Positions 27,582 through 36,407 of a stretch of DNA of 64,000 nt are shown here, in pieces. How positions within the stretch are numbered: position 1 is the first letter of the stretch; each line of letters opens with the position of its first letter. The position numbers and the translations under genes were made by a program. The notes beneath the pieces were generated by a model, which was given only the letters and a program-made list of their open reading frames with translations, was not told where the DNA came from and made no database searches. The stretch spans positions 1-64,000 of the forward strand of contig CAVSWT010000005.1 of NCBI GenBank assembly GCA_963731745.1. Reading direction: 5' to 3'. Source of the stretch: CAVSWT01 sp963731745 (GTDB lineage: Bacteria; Bacteroidota; Ignavibacteria; Ignavibacteriales; Ignavibacteriaceae).

Positions 27582-27815
27582 TTAATCCAGGATTTCTAAG
27601 ATAGCTCGTTTACCTTCCTTAGCTGCAATTGCTGTTAACAAAGTTCTCATAGCTTGAGCAGTTTTTCCCTGCTTTCCAATTACTTTGCCGACATCATCAG
27701 CCTGCACTTTTAAGGAAAGTACAACTTTGTTTTCCTCCGGAGTTTTTTCATCTATAACAACACCTTCCGGATTATCTACCAAGTGCTTCGCAATAAATTC
27801 AATGAATTCTTTCAT
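27582..27815 (-). CDS. khpA: KH-domain RNA-binding protein KhpA
   Basis: A 77-residue RNA-binding protein that consists of one KH domain. The GXXG loop is in VIGKQGKTAQA around residues 45-55. KhpA proteins act with KhpB in RNA regulation and cell-size control in some bacteria. It has the usual place between rpsP and rimM. The gene is complete, with an ATG preceded by a GGAGG-like site. Confidence 0.93.
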   Translation of the reverse strand: MKEFIEFIAKHLVDNPEGVVIDEKTPEENKVVLSLKVQADDVGKVIGKQGKTAQAMRTLLTAIAAKEGKRAILEILD

Positions 27816-27910
27816 AGAAAGAAGCCTCCTATATTTTTAAGCTCGGGAGCTTTAAGAAATAAATGTACAGAAGACATCCATTGAAAAGAAATACGGAATT
27901 ACGATACTAT

Positions 27911-28416
27911 CTATTCTTTATCAGTGGTTGTCTCTTCAGAAGCAGCGCCCTTTACTTCTGCAGTACCTTCGTCAATAATTTTCTCTTCTTCTTTTTCGGC
28001 TTTTCCAGTAGAAACTTCTTTTTCGCTCTCAGTTGCAGCTTCGGTTTTAGTTGCGGACTTGGCTTTCTTAGACGAACTCTCACCCTTAGTTTTCGCCTCT
28101 TTTTGTTTTTTCCAGCTATCTAACTCAGCTTCAACTTTATCTTCGGATAATCCTTTACGAATTAATTCTCTTTTAAAAGTATTCCTTTTTGTGATAAAAG
28201 ACTTTTTACGGTTTCAGTTGGCTGTGCTCCAACATTTAACCAGTATAAGGCTCTTTCTTCTTTAATTTCTATAGTAGAAGGATTAGTCAGTGGGTTATAC
28301 AAACCAATCGATTCTAAAAATTTTCCGTCTCGAGGAGATCTGGAATCTGCAGCAACAACCTTATATAAAGGCTGTTTCTTTTTTCCCATTCTTCTCAATC
28401 TTAACTTAACAGACAA
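27911..28416 (-). CDS. rpsP: 30S ribosomal protein S16 with long acidic-basic tail, frameshifted
   Basis: S16 helps assemble the 30S body. The conserved core spans about 80 residues (KLRLRRMGKKKQPLYKVVAA, then GKFLESIGLYNPL). The frame as given stops at 28162 after GILLKEN. Adding one A to the A4 run (28171-28174) continues it as GILLKRELIRKGLSEDKVE. It then runs through a charged tail rich in Lys, Glu and Ala to a stop at 27911, for 168 residues in all. Long charged S16 tails are known in related phyla, so I read the whole as one gene with a single-base loss. The start is TTG with TGGAGG about 8 bases upstream. It lies between ffh and khpA. Confidence 0.85.
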
Positions 28417-28449
28417 ATTATTTAACCTCCAGATTATATCTCTTATTTT

Positions 28450-29772
28450 TCAATTGAACTTAATATTATTTAATGAATTATTAAAACCCTTTTTTGAAAA
28501 CTTACTCATCATTTTTTTCATATCGTCAAATTGCTTTACAAGCCTATTTACATCCTGAATTGTAGTTCCACTTCCTCTGGCAATTCTTTTTCTGCGATTG
28601 CCATTTAAAATTTTGGGCTGCTCACGTTCTTTCCTTGTCATGGAATTGATGATTGCTTCAACTTTAACCAAAGCATTATCATCTATTTGAGCATTTTTTA
28701 ATTGCGAACTGAGTCCCGGAATCATTCCTAACAATGATGACAGAGAACCCATTTTCTTAATTGCTTTAATTTGCTTAAGAAAATCTTCAAAATCAAATTT
28801 ATTTTTTTTTAATTTTTCTTCTAATTTTGCTGATTCCAACTCATCAAAATTTTCTTGAGCTTTTTCTACCAGCGAAACTATGTCACCTTTTCCTAAAATC
28901 CTAGATGCTAACCGCTCTGGATAAAAGCTTTCAAGAGCATCCAGCTTTTCTCCATTGCTTATAAACTTAATTGGCTTGCCAACTACAGAGCGAATAGAAA
29001 GAGCTGCTCCGCCGCGAGCATCGCCATCTAATTTTGTAAGGACAATACCATCATACACAACTTTTTCATTAAATGCTTTAGCGGAATTGACTGCATCTTG
29101 TCCAGTCATTGAATCAACAACGAATAAAGTTTCTGTCGGATTTACTAAATTTTTAATATCCGCAACTTCGGTCATCATTTCTTCATCAACATGAAGGCGG
29201 CCTGCAGTATCAATTATTACAGTATTAAATTTATTTTCTTTAGCAAATCTTAAAGCATCTGAAGCAGTTTTTCTTGCATCTTTTTCATCAATTGAAAATA
29301 CCGGGACTGAAATTTGAACACCTAAAGTTTTCAATTGATCTATAGCAGCAGGACGATAAATATCTGCGGCAACAAGTAAAACTTTTTGGCCATTTTCTTT
29401 AAGTCGTTTAGCAAGTTTTCCGGAAAATGTTGTTTTACCAGAACCCTGCAAACCAACAACCATAATAACGGTGCTTCCGGTTCCGCTAAATTTCAATTCA
29501 CTTTGGGCTCCGCCTAACAGCTCAGTAAGCTCATCATGAATTATTTTCGTAATAAGCTGTCCAGGTGTTATTGAAGCTATAACTTCTTGGCCTAAAGCTT
29601 TCTGGGTTACCCTTTCAATAAAATCTTTAGCGACTTTGTAATTTACATCAGCATCTAAAAGAACACGACGAATTTCTCTTAACGTATCTGAAATATTTTT
29701 TTCTGTAAGTTTGCCCTGTCCGCGAACTTTTTTAAGAGCAGTATCAAGTTTAAGAGATAATTCTTCTAACAT
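28450..29772 (-). CDS. ffh: Signal recognition particle protein Ffh
   Basis: The SRP GTPase that binds signal peptides and 4.5S RNA and brings ribosomes to the membrane through FtsY. It has 440 residues: an N domain helical bundle (1-90), a G domain with P-loop GLQGSGKTT (107-115), DTAGRLHVDEEMM and TKLDGDARGGAA, and a methionine-rich M domain with the RNA-binding RRKRIARGSGTT. It lies between atpG and rpsP with gaps of about 30 bases, so it is probably read with both. Confidence 0.97.
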   Translation of the reverse strand: MLEELSLKLDTALKKVRGQGKLTEKNISDTLREIRRVLLDADVNYKVAKDFIERVTQKALGQEVIASITPGQLITKIIHDELTELLGGAQSELKFSGTGSTVIMVVGLQGSGKTTFSGKLAKRLKENGQKVLLVAADIYRPAAIDQLKTLGVQISVPVFSIDEKDARKTASDALRFAKENKFNTVIIDTAGRLHVDEEMMTEVADIKNLVNPTETLFVVDSMTGQDAVNSAKAFNEKVVYDGIVLTKLDGDARGGAALSIRSVVGKPIKFISNGEKLDALESFYPERLASRILGKGDIVSLVEKAQENFDELESAKLEEKLKKNKFDFEDFLKQIKAIKKMGSLSSLLGMIPGLSSQLKNAQIDDNALVKVEAIINSMTRKEREQPKILNGNRRKRIARGSGTTIQDVNRLVKQFDDMKKMMSKFSKKGFNNSLNNIKFN

Positions 29773-29806
29773 TTATTCCAACAATTAATCAAAAAAATAA
29801 TCATAG

Positions 29807-30688
29807 TTATCCAGCCTGGAGTGCGTTAGCACCCGAGACAATTTCCAATATTTCTTTTGTTATGGCAGCTTGCCTTTCTTTATTATAAGTAAGCTGTAAT
29901 GTCCTAATCAGTTCTTTAGCGTTTGTTGTTGCATTATCCATTGCTGTCATTTTTGCACCTTGTTCGCTCGCATTCGATTCAAGCAACATTCTCCACATTT
30001 GTGCTTTTAAATATTTGGGAAGTAAATATTTAAATATCGATTCCTGATCAGGCTCGTAAATGTAATTAGGCAACACTTCTTCTGTTTTATCAGTTTTCCA
30101 TTTTATAGGAACAGGTAAAAATTGTTCAACAACTATTTTTTGCTGAATGATAGACTTAAATTCATTATATATAATTATTATTTTATCAAAAGTCCCATCA
30201 AGATAATTCTTAATCAAATCATTAGAAATGGCTAAAGCATCTTCATACATTAGTGAAGAAAAGAACCCAATTTTTTTATGAGTTACATTATAATCACGTT
30301 TGCTAAAATAATCGAACCCTTTTTTACCAACACAAAAGTAACTTACCTTCGCCGATTTATTACTTAAATCTTCGTTAACATATCTTAAAGATTCTTTAAT
30401 GATATTCATATTGAAAGCGCCGCATAAACCTCTATCGGCAGTTACTACCACTATGGCAATGTTTTTAATTTCGCTGCGTGGTATAACCATTGGATTATCT
30501 TTCACAGCTTCTTCGTTCATCAAATGTGAAAGTAAGACAGAAATATTTTTTGCGTATGGCCGGGCATTTATAATATTTTCCTGTGCTCTGCGCAACTTTG
30601 CAGCAGCAACCATTTTCATTGCTTTTGTAATTTGCTGCGTATTTTTAACGCCTTTAATTCTAATTTTTAAATCACGTAATGTTGCCAT
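29807..30688 (-). CDS. atpG: ATP synthase subunit gamma
   Basis: The central rotor shaft of F1, which turns inside the alpha3beta3 ring to drive ATP synthesis. At 293 residues it has the usual length. The long N-terminal helix (RDLKIRIKGVKNTQQITKAMKMVAAAKL) and the C-terminal helix (MTAMDNATTNAKELIRTLQLTYNKERQAAITKEI) form the coiled shaft. VVTADRGLCGAFN is the family signature. It is the last atp gene of the cluster; atpD (beta) and atpC (epsilon), which normally follow, are absent. Confidence 0.97.
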   Translation of the reverse strand: MATLRDLKIRIKGVKNTQQITKAMKMVAAAKLRRAQENIINARPYAKNISVLLSHLMNEEAVKDNPMVIPRSEIKNIAIVVVTADRGLCGAFNMNIIKESLRYVNEDLSNKSAKVSYFCVGKKGFDYFSKRDYNVTHKKIGFFSSLMYEDALAISNDLIKNYLDGTFDKIIIIYNEFKSIIQQKIVVEQFLPVPIKWKTDKTEEVLPNYIYEPDQESIFKYLLPKYLKAQMWRMLLESNASEQGAKMTAMDNATTNAKELIRTLQLTYNKERQAAITKEILEIVSGANALQAG

Positions 30689-30709
30689 TAGTAAACTTTA
30701 ATTTTCTAT

Positions 30710-32257
30710 TTAGCTTTTCTTAAATACATTTAAAAATTCCGATCCGGCTTTTTTAATTTTTTCTATGGTCTCAGCACTTAAATCTTTTTCTTTTTTAATA
30801 GTTTCAAATATCTCACTATACTTAACTTCAAAAAATTCCAGCACTTCCTTTTCAAATCGCTTTACATCATAAATAGCTATATCATCAAGATAGCCATTTG
30901 TTCCAAGATAAAGACTGATCACCTGCTTTTCAACAGGAACTGGTTCATATTGGCCTTGCTTTAATAGTTCAACAAGTCTTGCACCTTTTGCTAAAGTCCT
31001 TTGTGTAGATTTATCAAGATCGGATCCGAATTTAGCAAAAGCTTCTAACTCTCTATACTGCGCTAAATCTAATTTAAGAGTACCGGCAATTTTTTTCATT
31101 GCTTTTATTTGTGCACTTCCACCCACCCGTGAAACTGAAATACCTACGTTTATTGCTGGCCTAACACCCGCATTAAATAAATTTGATTCCAAATAAATCT
31201 GTCCATCTGTAATTGAAATTACATTCGTCGGGATGTAAGCAGAGACGTCTCCCTGCTGCGTTTCAATAATTGGTAATGCTGTTAGGCTGCCGCCTCCTAA
31301 ATCATCACTCAATTTAGAAGCTCTCTCCAACAACCTACTGTGAAGATAAAAAACGTCACCTGGATATGCTTCACGACCTGGAGGCCTTCTTAAAAGCAAA
31401 GAAAGCTCACGATATGCCGCGGCCTGTTTTGAAAGATCATCAAATACTACCAATGCATGTTTACCGTTATCTCTAAAGAATTCGCCCAAAGTAGCACCAG
31501 AATATGGAGCGATAAACTGTAATGGAGCCGGCTCGGAGGCAGCGGCAGCAATTACAGTAGTATATTCCATAGCACCATGCTCATGCAGTTTAGCAACTAC
31601 CTGAGCAATGGTTGAACTTTTTTGGCCAATCGCTACATAAATACAAAAAACCGGTTTAACACCTGATTTTTTTGCTTCATCGGAATGAGTATATTTTTGG
31701 TTAATTATAGCATCAATAGCCACCGCAGTTTTACCTGTTTGTCTATCACCAATAATTAATTCTCTTTGTCCTCGACCTATTGGAATCATGGAATCAACAG
31801 CGACAATACCGGTTTGAAGTGGTTCTTTTACTGATTGTCTTTGGATAACTCCTAAAGCTTTTCTTTCTACCGGCCTGAACTCAGTTGTGTTAATCGCACC
31901 TTTGCCATCGATTGGGACACCAAGTGGTGTAATTACTCTACCCAACATTTCGTCGCCTATAGGCATGGAGGCAACACGTTTAGTTCTCTTTACGGTATCG
32001 CCTTCTTTTACTAAAGATGAGTCTCCAAAGAGAACACATCCAACGCTGTCTTCATCAAGGTTTAATACCATCCCAAAAACATCATTAGGAAATTCAACCA
32101 GTTCACTAGCCATAACCTTAGATAATCCATAAACTCGTGCTATGCCGTCACCGATTTGTAAAACGGTTCCAACATCATAAATATCCACTTCACTTTCAAA
32201 ACCTGATAGTTGCTTTCTTAATATCGCCGATATCTCATCTGGTTTAACTTCTGCCAT
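30710..32257 (-). CDS. atpA: ATP synthase subunit alpha
   Basis: The non-catalytic nucleotide-binding subunit of F1, 515 residues. Walker A is GDRQTGKTAVA at 170-180, with LVVFDDLSKQA as Walker B. The alpha/beta signature PAINVGISVSRVGG includes the arginine finger. The start has AAAGGAAA upstream. The gene sits between atpH and atpG with about 20-base gaps, as is typical. Confidence 0.98.
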   Translation of the reverse strand: MAEVKPDEISAILRKQLSGFESEVDIYDVGTVLQIGDGIARVYGLSKVMASELVEFPNDVFGMVLNLDEDSVGCVLFGDSSLVKEGDTVKRTKRVASMPIGDEMLGRVITPLGVPIDGKGAINTTEFRPVERKALGVIQRQSVKEPLQTGIVAVDSMIPIGRGQRELIIGDRQTGKTAVAIDAIINQKYTHSDEAKKSGVKPVFCIYVAIGQKSSTIAQVVAKLHEHGAMEYTTVIAAAASEPAPLQFIAPYSGATLGEFFRDNGKHALVVFDDLSKQAAAYRELSLLLRRPPGREAYPGDVFYLHSRLLERASKLSDDLGGGSLTALPIIETQQGDVSAYIPTNVISITDGQIYLESNLFNAGVRPAINVGISVSRVGGSAQIKAMKKIAGTLKLDLAQYRELEAFAKFGSDLDKSTQRTLAKGARLVELLKQGQYEPVPVEKQVISLYLGTNGYLDDIAIYDVKRFEKEVLEFFEVKYSEIFETIKKEKDLSAETIEKIKKAGSEFLNVFKKS

Positions 32258-32283
32258 TTTAATTTCCTTTTTGATTTCTCAAA

Positions 32284-32838
32284 TTAGTTTAATGAAGCAC
32301 CACCCTTTAAGAACTGCTTCTTTAAAATTTCAAGTTGATGCTTAACCGAAGCATCAAAAACTGTATCACCGACTTTTGCAATAAATCCGCCAATAATTGA
32401 TGGATCAATATTAAACTGAAATATTATTGTCTTGTTAAGCTTTGACTCTAAATTTTTTCTCAACTGCTCTTCTTGTTCATGAGTAAAAGCAAACGGAGTT
32501 CTTACTTCAACTTTCACAATTCTTAAATATTCATTTTTCAATTCTAAAAACTTTTTAAAGATGCTGAACATCAAATCTTCTCTGTCTTTATCAACAATAA
32601 ATTTTATAAACTTTGTAGTTTGACTTCCGATTTTATTTTGAAATATTTCATTAAGAATAGATAACTTTAATGCAGGTTTAATCACCGGATTTGACAACAT
32701 TGATTGCAGCTTATGATTTTCACTTAATACATTAACAATAAGCTCAATATCTTTTGAAGTCTCTTCCAGTTTTTTTGCATCAATGGTAGTTTGAAGCAAA
32801 GAACCGGCATATCTATTCGAAACCTGGTATTCAGACAT
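32284..32838 (-). CDS. atpH: ATP synthase subunit delta
   Basis: The F1 delta subunit, part of the peripheral stalk that holds the alpha3beta3 ring to subunit b. It has 184 residues: an N-terminal six-helix domain (RYAGSLLQTTIDAKKLEE) and a C-terminal domain ending in the signature-like FNIDPSIIGGFIAKVGDTVFDASVKHQL. It starts 2 bases after atpF stops, so it is translationally coupled. Confidence 0.95.
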   Translation of the reverse strand: MSEYQVSNRYAGSLLQTTIDAKKLEETSKDIELIVNVLSENHKLQSMLSNPVIKPALKLSILNEIFQNKIGSQTTKFIKFIVDKDREDLMFSIFKKFLELKNEYLRIVKVEVRTPFAFTHEQEEQLRKNLESKLNKTIIFQFNIDPSIIGGFIAKVGDTVFDASVKHQLEILKKQFLKGGASLN

Positions 32839-32840
32839 AA

Positions 32841-33386
32841 TTAATTTTTAGTTATCTCAGAAATATATTCATTAACAATTTTCTTCTGACTTTCAGCATC
32901 CATTTTCTCACGTAAGATTTTTTCAGTAGCTTGTATAGCAATTTGAGCAACGTGACTTTTTAATTCGTCAAAAGCAGATTCTTTTTGCCTTTGAATTTCC
33001 GCAGTTGCATCTTCAATTATTTTTTGAGCCTGCAGTTTACTTTCATTCATCATTTGTTCTTTTAATTTCTCAGCAAACTCTCTGCTTTGATCAACTATTT
33101 TTTTAGCTTCTGTTTCTGCTTGTGCCAAGTTGGATTGATTTTCATCAAGAACTTTTCTGGCTTCTTCTTTAGCTTTTTCTGCTTTTTCTAAAGCTTCCCT
33201 TATTGCACTCTCACGCTGATTTAAAGCAGCTAAAATCGGTTTCCAAGCAACTTTAGTTAAAACAACTAACAGAATTAAAAATGTTATTACTGTCCAAAAT
33301 ATTAAACCCGGATTAACATCAATTAAACTTCCACCGCCGCTTTCAGGAGTTAATGCAATTACAGCTAAACTTAATTTGAGTAGCAT
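32841..33386 (-). CDS. atpF: ATP synthase subunit b
   Basis: The membrane-anchored peripheral stalk. A hydrophobic segment near residues 27-50 (FWTVITFLILLVVLTKVAW) is followed by a long charged coiled coil (residues about 55-165) rich in Ala, Glu and Lys. 181 residues. A short N-terminal extension before the membrane segment (VIALTPESGGGSLID) is mildly unusual. It sits in the standard place between atpE and atpH. Confidence 0.95.
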   Translation of the reverse strand: MLLKLSLAVIALTPESGGGSLIDVNPGLIFWTVITFLILLVVLTKVAWKPILAALNQRESAIREALEKAEKAKEEARKVLDENQSNLAQAETEAKKIVDQSREFAEKLKEQMMNESKLQAQKIIEDATAEIQRQKESAFDELKSHVAQIAIQATEKILREKMDAESQKKIVNEYISEITKN

Positions 33387-33413
33387 TATAAAATTCCTAT
33401 TTATTAAAAATAT

Positions 33414-33635
33414 TTAGGCTTTAACAGCTAAAAGAATACAAATAACAAGTGCGAAGAATGCAATACCTTCAATTAATGCAGCGGCAATAATCATAGCTGT
33501 TCTAATTGGACCAGCAGCTTCCGGCTGTCTTCCCATTGCTTCTAAAGCTGAACCAGCAAGTTTACCAATGCCAAGCCCTGCGCCAATTACTGCTATACCT
33601 GCGCCGATACCGGCACCTAACCATGCTAAATCCAT
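33414..33635 (-). CDS. atpE: ATP synthase subunit c
   Basis: The rotor ring subunit, 73 residues, with two membrane hairpin helices. The ion-binding carboxylate is E56 in AALIEGIAFFAL, and the polar loop is EAMGRQPEA. The glutamine and threonine partners of sodium-type rings are not seen near E56, so proton use is likelier, an inference. GGAG precedes the ATG. Confidence 0.97.
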   Translation of the reverse strand: MDLAWLGAGIGAGIAVIGAGLGIGKLAGSALEAMGRQPEAAGPIRTAMIIAAALIEGIAFFALVICILLAVKA

Positions 33636-33676
33636 ATTTCTCTCCTAATTTTATTTTAAGTTATTGTTATAGAAAA

Positions 33677-34525
33677 TTAATGTTCCATGTGAACTGCCAT
33701 TCCAATAAACAAAGAAGACAGCATCGTAAATATGTATGCCTGTATTAAGGCAACTAAAATTTCAAGTAAATAAATGAACAAGGCAAAACCTACCGAAACG
33801 GGTGCAACGTATGCCGTGTGCATAATAAATATCAATCCAAGCAGTGATAATATTACAACGTGCCCTGCAATCATATTTGCAAACAAACGTATACAAAGTG
33901 CAAAAGGTTTAGTAAACAAACCTAAAATTTCAACCAGTATCATCAACGGCAGGATTGGTTTCGGCATTCCGTGCGGGACTAACCCTTTGAAATATCCAAT
34001 TACTCCATAGCTTCTAATTCCACCAAATTGTGTGGCAATAAAAGTGATACTTGCTAGTGCGGCAGTAACTGCAATATTACTGGTAACGGTAGCTGAATAA
34101 GGAATTAGACCAAACATATTGCTGAATAGGATAAAGAAAAATGTTGTTAATAAATATGGAAGAAATTTTTCATAGCCTTTCCCAATTGTGGGTGCAACAA
34201 TTTCATCCCTAACAAACACGATTATTATTTCGAAAAAATTTGTAATCCCTTTTGGGATGAGTGAAGTTTTATATTTTTTTGAAACAAACATCAGTAATAC
34301 AATTAAGATAGCAGCAACAAGCCACATGAAAACAACAAACTTGGTTGGTGATATGTCAATACCAAAAATCAACGGCAGCTGAGGTAAATGAATTTCACCA
34401 AATGGAACTTCAATCGTTCTGCTATCCATAACATGGTGAAGAATCCAATCACTTCCACCGCCCGTAGCGGTGCTGAGAGAGTCAGCGGCATGTTTTAAAG
34501 TATCAACTTCTTGTCCAATAGGCAT
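33677..34525 (-). CDS. atpB: ATP synthase subunit a
   Basis: The Fo stator channel subunit, with about six membrane helices. The essential arginine is in KPFALCIRLFANMIAGH; the last helices carry YLLEILVALIQAYIFTMLSSLFIGMA with the conserved glutamate and glutamine. At 282 residues it has a longer N-terminal periplasmic or cytosolic lead (TATGGGSDWILHHVMDS) than E. coli. It heads the classical subunits of the cluster, just downstream of two small membrane genes. Confidence 0.97.
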   Translation of the reverse strand: MPIGQEVDTLKHAADSLSTATGGGSDWILHHVMDSRTIEVPFGEIHLPQLPLIFGIDISPTKFVVFMWLVAAILIVLLMFVSKKYKTSLIPKGITNFFEIIIVFVRDEIVAPTIGKGYEKFLPYLLTTFFFILFSNMFGLIPYSATVTSNIAVTAALASITFIATQFGGIRSYGVIGYFKGLVPHGMPKPILPLMILVEILGLFTKPFALCIRLFANMIAGHVVILSLLGLIFIMHTAYVAPVSVGFALFIYLLEILVALIQAYIFTMLSSLFIGMAVHMEH

Positions 34526-34532
34526 AAAAAGG

Positions 34533-34910
34533 CTATTTTTTCTTAAAATTTAAATAAAAAATTTCAATTGATAAGTAATAAATATAAAAAAATAAGAGCG
34601 TAAATATAAAACTGTTGTGATTTATTTCCAAGAATTTTAAGGAAATAAATACCGCTCCTAGAAGCAAGAAAAGCCTGATCAACATTCCGGCTAAAATACT
34701 TGAAATAAATATTTTATCAGATTTGTAAATCCCTATTTTTATGGCAAGAATCCCCAAAAGAAAATTTAAGCTTGTAATTGCTATTGCAATGGTATATGAA
34801 CTAAAAGTTATATATTGAACTTTTCCAGTTAAATAAACAAAAAATAAAATCAAAAAAAGTACGGCCGGAAGCAATAATCCAATAAATAATAAAAACCCTG
34901 GGGATTTCAT
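34533..34910 (-). CDS. AtpI-like small membrane protein
   Basis: A 125-residue protein with four predicted membrane helices and little else (LLFIGLLLPAVLFLILFFVYL; ISSILAGMLIRLFLLLGAVFI). Its place between atpZ and atpB matches that of AtpI/Fo accessory proteins, which help assemble the c-ring or load magnesium. Sequence identity is too weak for certainty. It overlaps the stop of the atpZ-like gene by four bases. Confidence 0.65.
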   Translation of the reverse strand: MKSPGFLLFIGLLLPAVLFLILFFVYLTGKVQYITFSSYTIAIAITSLNFLLGILAIKIGIYKSDKIFISSILAGMLIRLFLLLGAVFISLKFLEINHNSFIFTLLFFYIYYLSIEIFYLNFKKK

Positions 34911-35143
34911 TTATCGGATTTAACGACTGTTTTTATAAACTGATACATTCCAACTATAACACCTAAAAATGAAAATATAACCATAAGAATTGGCGTCGTA
35001 TCAAATTTAGAATCAAGCCAATAACCCAGGAAGAACATTACAACAACAGTTGCTGCTAATTGGGTTCCTAATCCAAGATATCTAATAACATCCGGATTAA
35101 GGAAGGATCCTGAGTCATCATTCTTCTTTTTATTTTCATTCAT
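34907..35143 (-). CDS. atpZ: AtpZ/AtpI family protein
   Basis: A 78-residue protein with two membrane helices (YLGLGTQLAATVVVMFFLGYWLD and PILMVIFSFLGVIVGMYQFI), the typical AtpZ/AtpI hairpin with the GYWLD turn. These proteins accompany ATP synthase operons and probably assist assembly. Its ATG overlaps the bactofilin stop codon (TAATG), and its end overlaps the next gene by four bases. Confidence 0.88.
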   Translation of the reverse strand: MNENKKKNDDSGSFLNPDVIRYLGLGTQLAATVVVMFFLGYWLDSKFDTTPILMVIFSFLGVIVGMYQFIKTVVKSDK

Positions 35144-35538
35144 TAATTTTTGTTCGGCGGAGTTGGCAAAGAAGTAGAAATTGGTGTACTTAGTCCTGTA
35201 CCCATTTTGCTATTTCCATCAAACTTAGCTCCGGCTTCCACAACCAGAATTTTGGTTATAATATCGCCTTTTAATACGCATTTAGATTCAAGGAGAACTT
35301 TTTCTTTAGCATTTACTCTACCGATAACTTTGCCGCCAATGGTTACATTTTCAGAATTAATTTCGCCGTTGATTTCGCCGTTTTCACCAACAGTTAAATT
35401 ACCCTGGGCATGAATATCGCCATTGATAACTCCATCAATACGCACATTGCCGTTAGAGGTCATTTTGCCTTCAACAATAACCCCATTCCCTATAATTGTC
35501 ACTTCGTCTCTACCCACTTCGTTGTTTTTCACTTTCAA
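35143..35538 (-). CDS. Bactofilin (polymer-forming cytoskeletal protein)
   Basis: A 131-residue bactofilin, which polymerises without nucleotide into filaments that position cell-wall or envelope enzymes. The core is a right-handed beta-helix of repeated turns (VTIIGNGVIVEGKMTSNGNV, GVINGDIHAQGNLTVGENG, GEINSENVTIGGKVIGRVNA), with a short disordered Pro/Ser/Thr tail. The start is TTG with AAGGAG 7 bases upstream. It follows the M23 peptidase gene, a frequent pairing that suggests joint work in wall shaping. Confidence 0.92.
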   Translation of the reverse strand: MKVKNNEVGRDEVTIIGNGVIVEGKMTSNGNVRIDGVINGDIHAQGNLTVGENGEINGEINSENVTIGGKVIGRVNAKEKVLLESKCVLKGDIITKILVVEAGAKFDGNSKMGTGLSTPISTSLPTPPNKN

Positions 35539-35560
35539 TTATTACTCCTTTTTTATTGCA

Positions 35561-36397
35561 CTAATAATTAATTAAAATATCTTTAGGATCAATGGGCTTA
35601 CCGTTTTTCCAAACTTCAAAATGCAAATGCGGGCCAGTTGTAATTTCACCTGTATTTCCGCTTAAAGCTATAAGTTCACCTTGAAGAACTTTTTCTCTTT
35701 CGTTTTTAAGAAGCAATGAACAGTGCTTGTAAACCGTAACAAAATCATCGGGATGAACAATTATAATCATATTTCCTGATGATGCAGTGTAATCTGAAAA
35801 TGCGATATATCCACTAGCCGAAGCGTAAACCGGGGTTCCGGTTTTTAAAACGTAATCTACACCTAAATGCCCATTGCCAGGTTTGAACTCTCGGCTAACA
35901 AATGCATTTACAGGATTATAAAAATAATAACTTTTGTCATTATTGTCTTTGCTGTCCGAAAAAAAATCCCTCACAACGGCTAGGAGCGATCCTTCTATTT
36001 TAATCTTATTAGTACTTTCTGCTTTTTTCTTTTCAAATTTAATGGAATCTAATATTGTTGAATCACCAAGCATAATAGCATAACGAAGTTTTTCATTTGT
36101 GGATTTGAGATCTTCTAACTCCCTGGAAAGAAAAATCATTCTCTTATTTAGTTCATTAACTATTTTTAAATCTGAACTGCTTAGATTTGTTTGAGATGGG
36201 AAAATCCAACCTTTAATGGGAGTGTATGAAAATAAAATAAATCCTAATAAAGCAACAACAAAAGTATAAATAGTGGCGTACAAAGCGATCTTATTAAAAT
36301 ATACATGCCTTGATTGTGCTCCTCCTCCTGAATGATCAGGGATAACCATAATTGAAAAGCTTTTTATATGTTTAAGCTTTGTTTTAAGATCTTTCAT
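35561..36397 (-). CDS. M23 family (LytM-type) peptidase, membrane anchored
   Basis: A 278-residue envelope protein. After a short cytosolic lead, one membrane segment (IALYATIYTFVVALLGFILFSY) precedes a periplasmic coiled coil (NELNKRMIFLSRELEDLKST). The C-terminal LytM domain has GHLGVDYVLKTGTPV (first zinc His and Asp), VTVYKHCS and TGPHLHFEVW (HxH). All zinc ligands appear present, so it should cut peptidoglycan cross-bridges. The ATG at 36397 is preferred to one 13 codons earlier, which would overlap the Sua5 gene. The bactofilin downstream may localise it. Confidence 0.88.
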   Translation of the reverse strand: MKDLKTKLKHIKSFSIMVIPDHSGGGAQSRHVYFNKIALYATIYTFVVALLGFILFSYTPIKGWIFPSQTNLSSSDLKIVNELNKRMIFLSRELEDLKSTNEKLRYAIMLGDSTILDSIKFEKKKAESTNKIKIEGSLLAVVRDFFSDSKDNNDKSYYFYNPVNAFVSREFKPGNGHLGVDYVLKTGTPVYASASGYIAFSDYTASSGNMIIIVHPDDFVTVYKHCSLLLKNEREKVLQGELIALSGNTGEITTGPHLHFEVWKNGKPIDPKDILINY

Positions 36398-36407
36398 GTT
36401 AAATTTT

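Noticed and set aside
27924..28265. A 113-codon plus-strand frame opposite the rpsP tail
   Set aside because: It lies antisense to the charged S16 extension; its composition is the mirror of Lys/Glu-rich codons and no ribosome site or family is seen.
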